From Siphonodentalium dalli (Eukaryota; Mollusca; Scaphopoda; Gadilida; Siphonodentaliidae): 64,000 bases of DNA. Position numbers and translations under genes: made by a program. A model generated the notes under the pieces. The model was not told the origin of the DNA and searched no databases. It saw nothing but the letters and a program-made list of their open reading frames with translations. Below, piece by piece: positions 11,775 through 23,381 of the stretch (the first letter of the stretch is position 1; each line of letters starts with the position of its first letter). The stretch covers positions 95,346,707 to 95,410,706 of the forward strand of contig CP136067.1 in the NCBI GenBank assembly GCA_032622095.1, in the 5' to 3' direction.

Positions 11775-12162
11775 CTAGCCGATGAGCCCGACGTTGTCCG
11801 GGCTATTCAAAAACCAAATTTCAAGTCGATAGCTCCACCCGTTTCCGAGATCTGGTCTGCGCATGCGCGAAACTGGCGTCGCACGGGCTCGGCGACCCGA
11901 TAAAATTCGCATCCGGGGCAAGATACATTCACATAGCAAATTTGAAGTCGATAGCTCCACCCGTTTCCGAGATCTCGTCTGCGCATGCGCTGCACGTGCG
12001 CCGCACGGGCTCGCCAATACGACAACGTTCACCGCCTGGTCAAACTACACACACGTACCAAGTTTCGTCCCGATCGGTCGAGAATCGTAGATTTGTATCA
12101 ATGACAGACAGACAGACAAACAAACATACATACAGACAGAGGTCTTCAAATTATATATGAGA
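11775..12162 (-). mobile_element. Non-autonomous Helitron, family B (array unit 2)
   Basis: This unit abuts the previous one with no spacer. On the minus strand it starts TCTCATATATAATTTG and ends with hairpin AGCCCG...CGGGCT, six bases, then CTAG. A CAGACAGACAGACA-type run lies near the 5' end. Its 3' hairpin sequence differs from family A, so two families are interleaved in the array. Confidence 0.8.
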
Positions 12163-12819
12163 CTAGCAGGTTAGCCCGCCACTGGCGGCGTTCGTCAAAA
12201 ACATGACAACTTTTAATGTTTTTAATTAATTTTTGAATTAATTTTTTAATTCAAATTTTTTTTTTTTTATAACATGAGTTAATTGTGCATTTGTAATTTA
12301 CCGGATTTAGTTTTTGGTTTTTCAATATTTTACCCGTGCATTTTTAATTTACTGGATTTTTGAATTTTTTTAATTTAATTTTTGGTTTTCAATATTTTAC
12401 CCGATTAGACCTTATTTTACCCGATTAAGGTGAAGAGGACATAAGAATAACTAAACACGCAGTACCCGTCCCTAAAAGAGGTATGATTTAAGGTACATCG
12501 GGCGGAAAAACTGACCCGATGAAAATTTCCCCCGTGCCTAGGAAACACGCAGTACCCGTCCCTAAAAGAGGTATGATTGAAAATTTCGCCCGTTCCCAGG
12601 AACGACAGACATAAGAATCACACAACACGTTAATTCTGCCTTTTTAATCGAGATAAATGCATTTCTCGTTTCGCGTCCGTAGTTTCGTACGCATGGTTAA
12701 CCGTTTAGCAACGTCGATGGCAATAAAGAGCGTTGGTCGGTTAACGACTCCAAATACGGTCAATATAAAGATCGTTGATGCCTTAACCCCCGAGGTGTCG
12801 TTTGCGGTGATTTGGTTTT
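12163..12819 (-). mobile_element. Helitron family A, truncated at the duplication junction
   Basis: It begins with the family A 3' end (CTAGCAGGTTAGCCCGCC on the plus strand) but stops at 12819, where copy 2 of the tandem duplication starts. The 5' TC end is missing here and is present in the equivalent unit 15753-16579. Confidence 0.8.
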
Positions 12820-14393
12820 GCAAAATACAGTAGTATCACGTTTCGCTCTTTAAACTACACGTGATGCACATCGATCGTGATTGTATTCATGACGTGAGAG
12901 GTCGGTCACGGAAGGGTGGTTCCTGGTTTTGATGTGTCTATTATAACTCTTCAATGGTTGAATTCCAATTCTTTGAAAGCACGGCCTTGTGATATTGTTT
13001 TAATTTTCAAAGATTATTTTGTGTTGGGAACTGATTGCAATTTATGTTTTTGCCTTTATTTTTGCCCAGTTGTGGCAATTATACACTAAACCCAGTTACA
13101 ATTTCTTATCATTTATTCACCAACGACATCACCCACAAGTATGGCCCATACGTTTTGATTAATCACATACACACGTACCCGTTCACATGTCATATCAGTT
13201 TGCATATATAAGGTAGACCATTTTGAATTTAAATGGGTCTCATGGAAACTCCAGTTATATAACAAAATCGGGGACGAATATCCACGAACCGTGCACAATG
13301 TACATGTAATTTGCTGAATAGACATGATAGTTCATATTTGGTATAGGAACTCGTGGAAAGAATTTATGTTCTGATATTAGAACCCATTGCCTTAATATAT
13401 AGTTTATTTTGTGTATTCTAGTATAATATAGTTATTTTCATTACCTTTATATACCAGTAGTGTGGATAACAATGCATATATATATGTGTGTATATGTATA
13501 TTGATTCAACCGATTCAGTGGTTTTGATCATTAGTCTATCAAATTTGCGGGGAAAACATGGCCACCAGCAGTACACCCTGCCAAATTTCAAATTTGAATC
13601 AATAGGCGCACCCTGCAGCCAGCATTTATTGGAGAACTGTTTCTCATGTGGATATTTTGGGTCACCACTAGATGGGAGCCATAACTTTTTCTCAAAATTT
13701 CCTTGTGAAAACATCACTGCCAGCGGTTATCTTGAATTTTACTATTTTTATGGCTAAATAATTTGGTTGATCATACAGACGACATACATTGTCCGATCGC
13801 CACCAGATTCCACAATGATCTTCTGGATAACCAGGATGAGAGTGATCTATTTTTTCCCCCGAATTTCGTTAAAAACATGACCACAGACAGCAATTTTGTA
13901 TCGTACTCTTTGTATGACTGAATTCTTTTCGTTAGCACCTCTACAGACCACATCCCTCATCTGATAGTCACCAAACTTCATATTGATCTTCGGGGTGAAC
14001 ACTAGACGGGAGCTATCGAATGATTTGAATTTTTTTGGAAAACATGGTCGCCAGCAGCCATCTTCTATTTTGATTTTTATATACATGTATATCTCTTCGT
14101 GCGTATAGCCAATATCACTTGGGTAGTTCAACTTTCCACATTCCTGTCATCATTTGAAATATAAAAATTTACCTGATACATGTAGTCCAATGAAAATTAA
14201 CAAGCGTCCATGAATTAAATTTACCTATGATCCTATTATTCCTCACAATCACATGCACCCTTCAAAATTTTGTTTCGTCGTATCTAATTTTTAATGACCC
14301 TTATGGTAATATTGATATAGATACATTTGTCAAACATTTCTTTGTACAATATACAGGTATAAAGTTAGTAACTAAATCTAGAAATAGATAATA

Positions 14394-15300
14394 CTAGCAG
14401 GTTAGCCCGCCACTGGCGGCGTTCGTCAGAAACATGACAATTTAAAAAAAATTTAATTATTTTTTTTAGTTAATTTTTATAATTAATGTTTTAATTTAAT
14501 TTTTTGTTTTTCAATGAGTTAATATTAATTTTTTGTTTATAACATGAGTTAATTGTGCATTTTCCCGATTTTGACCTTGAATTGATAATTTTCAAGGTCA
14601 AGGTCAGGTCGGGGTCACAATTTAACCCGTCCATGACACTTCCCGTAGGTAGCAAGTTTGAGCTCAATCGGTTCGAGTCTATAAAGGACACAAACATATA
14701 TATAGTTTGTGGGTACCCGTTTCAAGGTGAAGAAGACATAAGAATCACACAACACACAGTACCCGTCCCTAAAAGAGGTATGATTTAAGGTACATCGGGC
14801 GGAAAAACTGACCCGATGAAAATTTCCCGCGTTCCTAGGAACGACAGACATAAGAATCACACAACACGCATTTTTTTTCACACAACACGCAGTACCCGTT
14901 CCTAAAAGGTGTATGATTGAAAAATTCCCCCGTTCCTAGGAACGACAGACATAAGAATCCCACAACACGCATGTTTTGTTTTCCGATGAGTTAATTCTGC
15001 CTTTTTAATCAAGATAAATGCATTTCGCGTTTTTCGTCCGTAGTTTCGTAGGCACATGCGAGCGTTTAGCAACGCCGATGACAATAAATAGCGTTAGTCG
15101 GTTAACAACTCCAAATATGGTCAATATAAAGATCGTGCCTCCTTAACCCCTGATGTGCCGTTTGCTGTGATTTTGGAGAATGAGTGCTCAGAGCTTGTCC
15201 AAAACGCGACGTTCACCATTCCCGTGGATTTTTACCCTTAGATAGGAAATTTGAGCTCGATCCGACCAGCCGTTTTCGATTTTATGAAATACACACACAT

Positions 15301-15336
<36 letters not shown>

Positions 15337-15360
15337 GAAGTTCTCAAATTATATAGTAGA
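14394..15360 (-). mobile_element. Helitron family A (duplicate of 10812-11774)
   Basis: It is nearly identical to array unit 1 but has a longer AT microsatellite (about 15305-15336). Its ends are CTAG at 14394-14397 and, on the minus strand, TCTACTATATAATTTG. Confidence 0.8.
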
Positions 15361-15752
15361 CTAGCCGATGAGCCCGACGTTGTCCGGGCTATTCAAAAAC
15401 CAAATTTCAAGTCGATAGCTCCACCCGTTTCCGAGATCTGGTCTGCGCATGCGCGAAACTGGCGTCGCACGGGCTCGGCGACCCGATAAAATTCGCATCC
15501 GGGGCAAGATACATTCACATAGCAAATTTGAAGTCGATAGCTCCACCCGTTTCCGAGATCTCGTCTGCGCATGCGCTGCACGTGCGCCGCACGGGCTCGC
15601 CAATACGACAACGTTCACCGCCTGGTCAAACTACACACACGTACCAAGTTTCGTCCCGATCGGTCGAGAATCGTAGATTTGTATCAATGACAGACAGACA
15701 GACAGACAAACAAACATACATACAGACAGAGGTCTTCAAATTATATATGAGA
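15361..15752 (-). mobile_element. Helitron family B (duplicate of 11775-12162)
   Basis: It has the same ends and hairpin as 11775-12162, again with no spacer to either neighbour. The CAGA run is a few bases longer. Confidence 0.8.
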
Positions 15753-16579
15753 CTAGCAGGTTAGCCCGCCACTGGCGGCGTTCGTCAAAAACATGACAAC
15801 TTTTAATGTTTTTAATTAATTTTTTAATTCAAATTTTTTTTTTTTTATAACATGAGTTAATTGTGCATTTGTAATTTACCGGATTTAGTTTTTGGTTTTT
15901 CAATATTTTACCCGTGCATTTTTAATTTACTGGATTTTTTAATTTTTTTAATTTAATTTTTGGTTTTCAATATTTTACCCGATTAGACCTTATTTTACCC
16001 GATTAAGGTGAAGAGGACATAAGAATAACTAAACACGCAGTACCCGTCCCTAAAAGAGGTATGATTTAAGGTACATCGGGCGGAAAAACTGACCCGATGA
16101 AAATTTCCCCCGTGCCTAGGAAACACGCAGTACCCGTCCCTAAAAGAGGTATGATTGAAAATTTCCACCGTTCCCAGGAACGACAGACATAAGAATCACA
16201 CAACACGTTAATTCTGCCTTTTTAATAGAGATAAATGCATTTCTCGTTTCGCGTCCGTAGTTTCGTACGCATGGTTAACCGTTTAGCAACGTCGATGGCA
16301 ATAAAGAGCGTTAGTCGGTTAACGACTCCAAATACGGTCAATATAAAGATCGTTGATGCCTTAACCCCCGAGGTGTCGTTTGCGGTGATTTGGTTTTGGG
16401 AGTGGAAAATGAGTGCTCAGAGCTTGTCCAAAATGCGACGTGGACGATCCCCGTGTGTTTTTACCCTTCGATAGGAAGTTTGAGCTCGATCTGACCAGCC
16501 GTTTTCGATTCTATAAAGTACACATATACACACACACATATATATACATATATACGGATTTCTCAAAATATATAGTAGA
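15753..16579 (-). mobile_element. Helitron family A, complete third unit, 827 bp
   Basis: It is complete at both ends. The minus strand starts TCTACTATATATTTTGAG at 16579 and ends in the CCGCCAGTGGCGG hairpin and CTAG. It is the intact version of the unit cut at 12819. Confidence 0.8.
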
Positions 16580-18472
16580 CTAGCAGGTTGGCCCGCCACT
16601 GGCGGCATTCGTCCCACGGCTTTGTTCGAAAAAGCAATTGCAACAGGTTCCGAGACAATTGTTTTTTTTATTTAAAAATTGTTTTAATTAATTTGTAATT
16701 GAATTTTTTGTTTTTCAATGAGTTAATTCGGCCTTTTTCGGGCGGAAAAACTGACCCGATGAAATCCCCCCTTCCCTTCCTAGGAACGACAGCCATAAGA
16801 ATCACACAAAACGCATTTTTTGTTTTTCATGAGTTAATTCATGGTACCCGTCCCTAAAAGACTGATCCGATGAAAATTTCCCCTGTTCCTAGGACATCAC
16901 ACAACACGCATTTTTTGATTTTCATGAGTTAATTCATGGTACCCGTCCCTAAAAGACTGACCCGATGAAAATTTCCCCTGTTCCTAGGACATCACACAAC
17001 ACGCATTTTTTGTTTTTCATGAGAAAATTCATGGTACCCGTCCCTAAAAGACTGACTCGATGAAAAATTCCCCTGTTCCTAGGACATACATACATAAGAA
17101 TGACACAACAACCCATTGTACGATATAGAAAATGTATAAACAAAATGTAGAGTTACGCCTCTTAGATAAATTCTGCCTTTTTAATCGAGATAAATGCATT
17201 TCGCGTTTGCATCAGTAGTTTCGTACGCATGGGGTAGCCTTTATCAATGTCGATGGCAATAAAGAGCGTTCGTCGTTAACAACTCCGAATATGGTCAATA
17301 TAAAGATCGTTGATGCCTTAACCCCCGAAGTGGCGTTTGTGGTGATTTTGATGATTGGGAAGGGAGAAGCGGTGCTCTGAGCTTGTCAAAAACGCGACGT
17401 CGACGATCCCCGTGTGTTTTTACACTTATATACGAAATTTGAGCTTGATCCTACCAGCAGTTTTGGATTCTCAAAATATATATCACACGAATGACAGGCT
17501 ATTTTGTACCACGTAAATAAATTAACCACTTCACGCTGTGTGCATCATTTAACGTGGCTAGCATGAGTTAATTCATGGTACCCGTCCCTAAAGTACTGAC
17601 CCGAGGAAAATTTCCCCTGTTCCTAGGACATCACAAAACACGCATTTTTTGTTTTTCATGAGTTAATTCATGGTACCCGTCCCTAAAAGACTGACCCGAT
17701 GAAAATTTCCCCTGTTCCTAGGACATACATACATAAGAATGACACAACAACCCATTGTACGATATAAAAAATGTATAAACAATGTAGAGTTACGCCTCTT
17801 AGATAAATTCAGATAAATTCTGCATTTTTAATCGAGATAAATGCATTTCGCGTTGGCATCAGTAGTTTCGTACGCATGGGGTAGCCTTTAGCAATGTCGA
17901 TGTCAATAATGAGCGTTCGTCGTTAACAACTCCGAATATGGTCAATATAAAGATCGTTGAGGCCTTAACACCCGAAAGTTTTCCCCTGTTCCTATGACAT
18001 CACACAACACGCATTTTTTGTTTTTCATGAGTTAAGCCATGGTACCCGTCCTTAAAAGACTGACCCGATGAAAAATTCTCCTGTTCCTAGGACATACAGA
18101 CATAAGAATGACACAACAACCCATTGTACGATATAAAAAATGTATAAAAAATGTAGAGTTACGCCTCTTAGATAAATTCAGATAAATTCTGCCTTTTTAA
18201 TCGAGATAAATGCATTTCGCGTTTGCATCAGTAGTTTCGTACGCATGGGGTAGCCTTTAGCAATGTCGATGACAATAAAGAGCGTTCGCCGGTGATTTTG
18301 ATGATTGGGAAGGGAGAAGCGGTGCTCTGAGCTTGTCCAAAACGATCCCTGTGGGGTTTTACACTTATATACGAAATTTGAGCTCGATCCGACCAGCCGT
18401 TTTGGATTCTATGAAGTACACACACACATACACACATATATATATACGGAAGTCTCAAAATATATATATAGA
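16580..18472 (-). mobile_element. Helitron family A with internal amplification, 1.9 kb
   Basis: The ends are family A. Inside, a 95-bp module with TTAATTCATGGTACCCG and CCCCTGTTCCTAGGACA is repeated in tandem (units start at 16813, 16908 and 17003). Larger blocks recur at about 17555-17990 and 18000-18300, which explains the extra length. No protein is encoded. Confidence 0.7.
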
Positions 18473-18589
18473 CTAGCAGGTTAGCCCGCCACTGGCGTGC
18501 TTGGTCAGAAACATGACAATGTTTTATGTTTTGTTTGTGTTTTTCAATGAGTTAATATTGGGTTTTTCAATATTTTACCCGATTTGACC

Positions 18590-19783
18590 CAGGGTTGGGG
18601 TAATCGTAATCAGTAATTGTAATCAATGTAATTGATTACACAATTTGGAGTAATCATCTGTAATCAGTAATCATGACATTTCTTGATTACAAGTAATCGT
18701 AATCGATTACTTTCAAATGTACCTGTAATCATGATTACATTTTGATTACTTTTTGATTACTTTTACTAAAATATCCATATGGATGGCTATTGGATACTCA
18801 TAGTCTCATATTGTGGTACTATGGAGTGTGCAAAGATACATACAACATATTATAAACTTAATACAATTTTGTCATGTCTTATGTTAGTGGTGCAGTGTGT
18901 ATGTACATTCTGGCAGTGGACACAGATAACAACACACAATTGTTGAATACAGCATGAATAGCAATAAACTTGTGATACAGACAAATGAAATGTTCTAATA
19001 TGAATAAATAGGGTAGCCAACTTCAATTAAGATTAAATTGAATTGGGACTGCTGCAGACAGTGGCTGTAAAGTCACACTGGTACAATAGGGCTAATTAAC
19101 TGAACAAAGAAGGTGTGAAGTACATCGGTAGACCTAATTAGCTGGTTTGTCATTTACTGCACCCATGGAGTTAAGCCTAATTTAATCCTCATCAGGATTA
19201 ACAACGGATGATCATCAAATAAATTTTAATGTTATCTTCATTGTGTTGGGAATTGAATCTAACAGAACATGCAAATATTTTATAATTGTTTCTGGTGATA
19301 TTTTCATAAATATTATGCGTTCGTTTGAATGCATGTAAGAAAATTAAAAATATATTAAAAATTATTTTCATAAATAAATACAAATAAAACATAATGTATT
19401 CCCAATAAGTTGGTGCATAACTTCATGATGAAACCTTTCCAATACATGTAAATGTAAAAACAAGTTGTTTGCTTGCATCTTTCTATTGTATCAGTCGTTT
19501 CTTGTTTCCATGTTATGCAGTGATGTCTTTATTCAATCATATTAGACAAGTTAATTTGAATTTCTTAAATTTCATTATTTATTCCTATGCGAACAAAATG
19601 TTGGAAACCAACAATTGTAATCAGATGTAATCAAAAAGTAATCGATTACATTTACTAAAGTAATTGTAATCGTAATCGATTACATTTGAAAAAATGTAAT
19701 CAGTAATCGTAATCGTAATCATGTAAATCAAAAGTAATTGTAATCGTAATCGATTACATTGGTATGTAATCGCCCCAACCCTG
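18590..19783. mobile_element. Non-autonomous hAT element with TAATCGTAATC subterminal repeats
   Basis: It starts CAGGGTTGGGG and ends CCCCAACCCTG, and is flanked by the perfect 8-bp duplication ATTTGACC (18582-18589 and 19784-19791). Excising it restores the Helitron sequence seen at 14570-14590. Dozens of GTAATC/GATTAC motifs cluster in the outer 150-200 bp at both ends, a typical transposase-binding layout. The middle is AT-rich with no transposase. Confidence 0.9.
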
Positions 19784-20050
19784 ATTTGACCTTGAATTGA
19801 TCATTTCGGGGTCACAATATATAATTTGTGGGTACCCGTTTGAAGGTTAAGACTGACCCGATGAATAATTCCCCCGTTCCTAGGAACGACAGACGTAAGA
19901 ATGTTTCACACAATGCGACGTCGACGATCCCCGTGTGTTTTTACACTTATATTCGAAGTTTGAGCTCACCTAGGGCGGAAAAACTTGCCCGATCCGCGTT
20001 CTTAGGAACACAACACGCTCCGCGTTCTTATGAACACAACACGCTCATGT

Positions 20051-20365
20051 CTATACACGCCCAGACCCAGAAGAGGTATGATGTTTTTTAACCTGCCCGT
20101 GGCCATTGAGCAGCCCCTGACAGAGGTTGTCCACCCTTACGAGATGGTCAATAGTCCCCGCAAAGTTAATCCCGTCGTGAACCCCCACCATCGCAAAGAG
20201 CGGACAGTCAATTAATCCCGTCGTGAACGCCATCACCAACGCGACGTAATTTTGTTTGGTATCATGTGTTGCGTTCTGAAAATAGGAAAGCACTTGTTCC
20301 CGTATACGTTTGCGTAAATACGAAATTGTGAGTGTTGGTTTGTAACCGGGATTTCTGAGAAGCAT
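20051..20365 (-). CDS. Unrecognised frame inside a Helitron, possible captured fragment
   Basis: A minus-strand frame of about 104 codons runs in the same orientation as the enclosing Helitron. Its GC content is higher than the surrounding AT-rich DNA, and it is absent from the other family A units. I do not recognise the protein. Helitrons often capture host gene pieces, so this is a candidate capture, but no splice sites or motifs support function and it may be a chance frame. Confidence 0.15.
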   Translation of the reverse strand: MLLRNPGYKPTLTISYLRKRIREQVLSYFQNATHDTKQNYVALVMAFTTGLIDCPLFAMVGVHDGINFAGTIDHLVRVDNLCQGLLNGHGQVKKHHTSSGSGRV

Positions 20366-21462
20366 TATGCCTATAACTACCCCCTAAGCCCTGACCTAAG
20401 TGTCATACATACTATAACAATTATGTTGTAAATGTACTATGGCATCCAATAAATCTCCCCGCATAGGAAAACCACTCAATGTTCCCGTATATCTCTCTGC
20501 AGATGCTAATAAGTTGAATGGTAAACAGACGCTCTTTATAGCGATGCGTCAAAAACAAACGCTCATTAAATAATCACTTGATTAACCCACGCCGTGCCTT
20601 TGCGGTGATTTGGAAGAGGATAAAGGGTGCTCAGAGCGCGACAACAACGGTGTTCGTGGGTTTTTACCCTTAGATGGGAAGTTTGAACTCAATCGAGCCA
20701 GCCGTTTTCGATTCTATAAAGTACATATATATATATATATATACGGAAGTCTCAAAATATATTTAATGTTTTTTAAATTGAATATATTTTTTTTCTGAAT
20801 TGTTTTTTTATTTTTAAATTTTTTTAATTTAAAATTGTTTTAATTAAAATTTGTGTTTCTGGCGGAAACATTTACCCGTAGAAATCCCCCTTCCTAGAAA
20901 CGACAGACAACGCTCGAGCGATAACATTGCATTGAATTGAAAACAAACGCTTCCCGTCGTGAAATGTCTCTGCGTAATATTTCGAGCGACAGTCTACAGA
21001 CTCCCGCCATACAGATAAGTAGATAGCGAAACGAAATTTACCCGTAGAAATCCCCCCCTTCATAGGAACGACAGACAACGCTCGAGCGATAACATTGCAT
21101 TGAATTGAAAACAAACGATTCCCGACGTGAAATGTCTCTGCATAATATTTCGAGCGACAGGCTAAAGACTTTCGTCATACAGATAAGTAGATAGCGAAAA
21201 CGACGCTCTTTATATAGACACTGCGGAAAACGAACGCTCTTTATATATCAACGCTATTAACCCCGAAGTGCCGATTGCGGTGATTTGTGATTGGAGAAAC
21301 GGTGCTCTGAGCTTCTCTAAAACGCGACCACGGCCGTGTCGGTGTGATTTTACACTTATATACGAAAAATGAGCTCAATCTGAACACGCGTTTTGGATTC
21401 CATGAAGTACACATATACACACACACATATATATATACGGACGTCTCAAATTATATAGTAGA

Positions 21463-21736
21463 CTAGCCGATGAGCCCGACGTTGTCCGGATTATTCAAAA
21501 ACCAAATTTCAAGTAGATAGCTCCACCCGTTTCCGAGATCTGGTCTGCGCATGCGCGAAGCGGGCACCACACGGGCTCGCCAATACGACAACGTCCACCG
21601 CCTGGTCAAACTACACACACGTACCAAGTTTCGTCCCGATCGGTCGAGAATCGTAGATTTGTATTAATGACAGACAAACAAACATACAGACAAACAAACA
21701 GACAAACAGAGGTCTTCAAAATATATATGAGATAGA
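21463..21736 (-). mobile_element. Helitron family B, short unit
   Basis: The ends are CTAGCCGATGAGCCCG (plus-strand view of the 3' end) and minus-strand 5' TCTATCTCATATATATT. It is shorter than 11775-12162 because a central segment is missing. Confidence 0.75.
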
Positions 21737-22121
21737 CTAGCTGATGTACTCGACTTCGTTCGGGCTATTTAAGGATTTCTTTGTGACCGCCTTCATCTGG
21801 GCAGTACCCGGTATATACAGCATCTGGACAAACTATTTTTCAATTGGTCCAGAAACATACCTATATCAGCACGTTCGATGACATGATCGCACGTGAAATT
21901 GGACCCGTCCATATTGCTCCCGGGATCGAAGTAGTCCTACACACACATTTTAGTCGGATCGGTCAAGGTCCAGAAACATGCCTATGAGCGAGGTCAGGTT
22001 GACACGTTAAATACCAAATCCGAGTCGTATCGGTCGAGCAGTGTGCGAGTCTATAACACACATACATACATGCATTCATACACACATACATACAGACAGA
22101 TATTCAAAAATGTATAATCGA
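21737..22121 (-). mobile_element. Helitron family B variant, last unit of the array
   Basis: The 3' end has hairpin GCCCGAACGAAGTCGAG and then CTAG; the 5' end is TCGATTATACATTTTTG. The base beyond the 5' end on the minus strand is A and the base beyond the first unit's 3' end (10811) is T. The whole array therefore sits in a Helitron-type AT target. Confidence 0.7.
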
Positions 22122-22760
22122 TAGCTACAATAATTCTATGATAAATACTTCACGGGCGATCTGATGCATGCATCTTAGTTTTCTTGTTTTTTCTATTGGC
22201 CTAAATGTATGGATCACATGGGAAAGACGATGATGTCTGGTGTGCATACAACAAAAGAGATAAACTATTATTATAAAGACCAAGGTTCCAATTTATCGCA
22301 AACAATGTGTTCCTCGTTCTCATGCCATGCATTTAGAATTGATGCCATCCTGGGTGGTTTTTAATTGATTTTTTAAGATAATTATAGAACGTACCCTCAA
22401 AAACAGAAGATTTTATTTTATGCCAAACGTAGAAATTAGGCATTGTTTGAAATAGACTGGCCACATAACAGAAAATATGCCAACATTTTAGATAAGATCA
22501 TCATATCATTTGCAGATAGCTGTCTCTGTGCCGCACTAAGCGTATCTCACCTTGCGTTTCAGCTCGTTATCACTTGAATGTGTCACACAGTATCGCAAAC
22601 ATCCACAAAATCATCCATAAGCGATACATAGAAAACGATACCAAAAGTTATAAATTACAACGCTCTTTAGTATCTATCGTTTTGGACGATGGAAGCATTG
22701 GCAATCTTCGAGTACGTTCGTTTGTTTTTGTGCTAGACTGACCAAAAAAATCAAAACGTG
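22122..22760. other. No feature recognised
   Basis: This is AT-rich DNA between the Helitron array and a TTAA-flanked element. I see no exon, repeat boundary or RNA gene. Confidence 0.4.
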
Positions 22761-22764
22761 TTAA

Positions 22765-23249
22765 AGTACTCAATCCGATAAGAGGGTGCCCATATCATCA
22801 AGATAAAACAATTTTTTTTCAAATATATAGCATTATTTTGCTGCAATTAATCGATTCTGATAACTAAAGCGTATATAAGTTATCAGAATTGATTAATTGC
22901 AACAAAATAATGCTAACCACTGTAAAATATGGTATCATATTTCCCAAAACGTGTTATTTATTAACATTTTGTTCAACGAAATATCGCCGTATTATCACTC
23001 CAGAATTCACGATATGTGCCGTATTACCACTTGTTTTAGAGTTACCCATCTTCATCCGCAATTTTTACCCAGACCATCATTTTGACGGAATGTTTCTGGG
23101 CTACAAACAGTTGAACTAACAAACTTCAAACATCGATATCTGATCACTCTGAGCGTTCGTGGGTATGTTCCTCGACTCGAATCAAATATTTTTAACCCCC
23201 GAAGCCAAAGAAATAGTAACTTAGGGGTGTTTAATCGGACTGAGTACCT
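22765..23249. mobile_element. TTAA-flanked element, deleted relative of 55326-56339
   Basis: It is flanked by TTAA at 22761-22764 and 23250-23253, with ends AAGTACTCAATCCGAT and ATCGGACTGAGTACC. The right 140 bp match the right arm of the 1-kb element at 55326-56339, including CCGAAGCCAAAGAAATAGTAA. The left arm matches only for about 17 bp, so this copy is rearranged. A TTAA target is typical of piggyBac-type transposition. Confidence 0.7.
22828..22915. repeat. 88-bp near-perfect palindrome
   Basis: TAGCATTATTTTG at the left is mirrored by CAAAATAATGCTA at the right, with a short loop near 22868-22875. It lies inside the TTAA-flanked element and could extrude a long hairpin. Confidence 0.75.
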
Positions 23250-23381
23250 TTAAAACTTCCTGTTTTACAGTCTGGTCATCAAAAAATCGTGCTAATGGGC
23301 TCATGGGTCCGATCTAATGATCTTCTGGGTTATATATAATACATCCCGTTTGTGGTTTATGGTGCCCGGGCGTCTTTGGTC

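Larger units (their letters stand above)
394..12819. repeat. Copy 1 of a 12.4-kb tandem duplication
   Basis: The stretches 394-936, 9182-10140 and 10745-12819 recur in the same order and orientation at 12820-13362, about 13368-14327 and about 14328-16397, with only scattered substitutions. Position 12820 is the exact continuation of position 394, so the join at 12819/12820 is a head-to-tail junction. Segments 937-9181 and 10141-10744 exist only in this copy. The low divergence (roughly 1% by eye) means the duplication is recent, or that two haplotypes were joined during assembly. Confidence 0.85.
12820..16397. repeat. Copy 2 of the tandem duplication, internally deleted
   Basis: This is copy 2 of the block that begins at 394. 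Relative to copy 1 it lacks 937-9181 (the join near 13362-13368 has a few filler bases) and 10141-10744 (the join near 14328 falls in a short T run, which fits microhomology repair). It ends at 16397, inside a Helitron unit that is complete here but cut off at 12819 in copy 1. That asymmetry shows which side of the junction carries the original right flank. Confidence 0.85.
18473..21462 (-). mobile_element. Helitron family A unit carrying a nested hAT element
   Basis: The 3' end at 18473 is family A, and the 5' end at 21462 reads TCTACTATATAATTTGAG on the minus strand. It is interrupted by the hAT element at 18590-19783. It also includes a two-unit 168-bp tandem repeat (about 20872-21205) and a GC-richer stretch (about 20040-20365) that differs from other units and may be captured host sequence. 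A 5'-like end near 20715-20765 suggests that two units may be fused. Confidence 0.6.

Noticed and set aside
11775-11815. Hammerhead-ribozyme-like string CCGATGA followed by a stable GCCCG/CGGGC stem (also at 15361, 21463 and 21737)
   Set aside because: The obligatory GAAA after the stem is absent (TATT instead). The same bases are better explained as the 3' hairpin and CTAG terminus of a Helitron on the other strand.
20610-21114. Small frames in the 20.6-21.1 kb stretch
   Set aside because: They fall in Helitron internal repeats, including a duplicated 168-bp unit that duplicates the frames as well.
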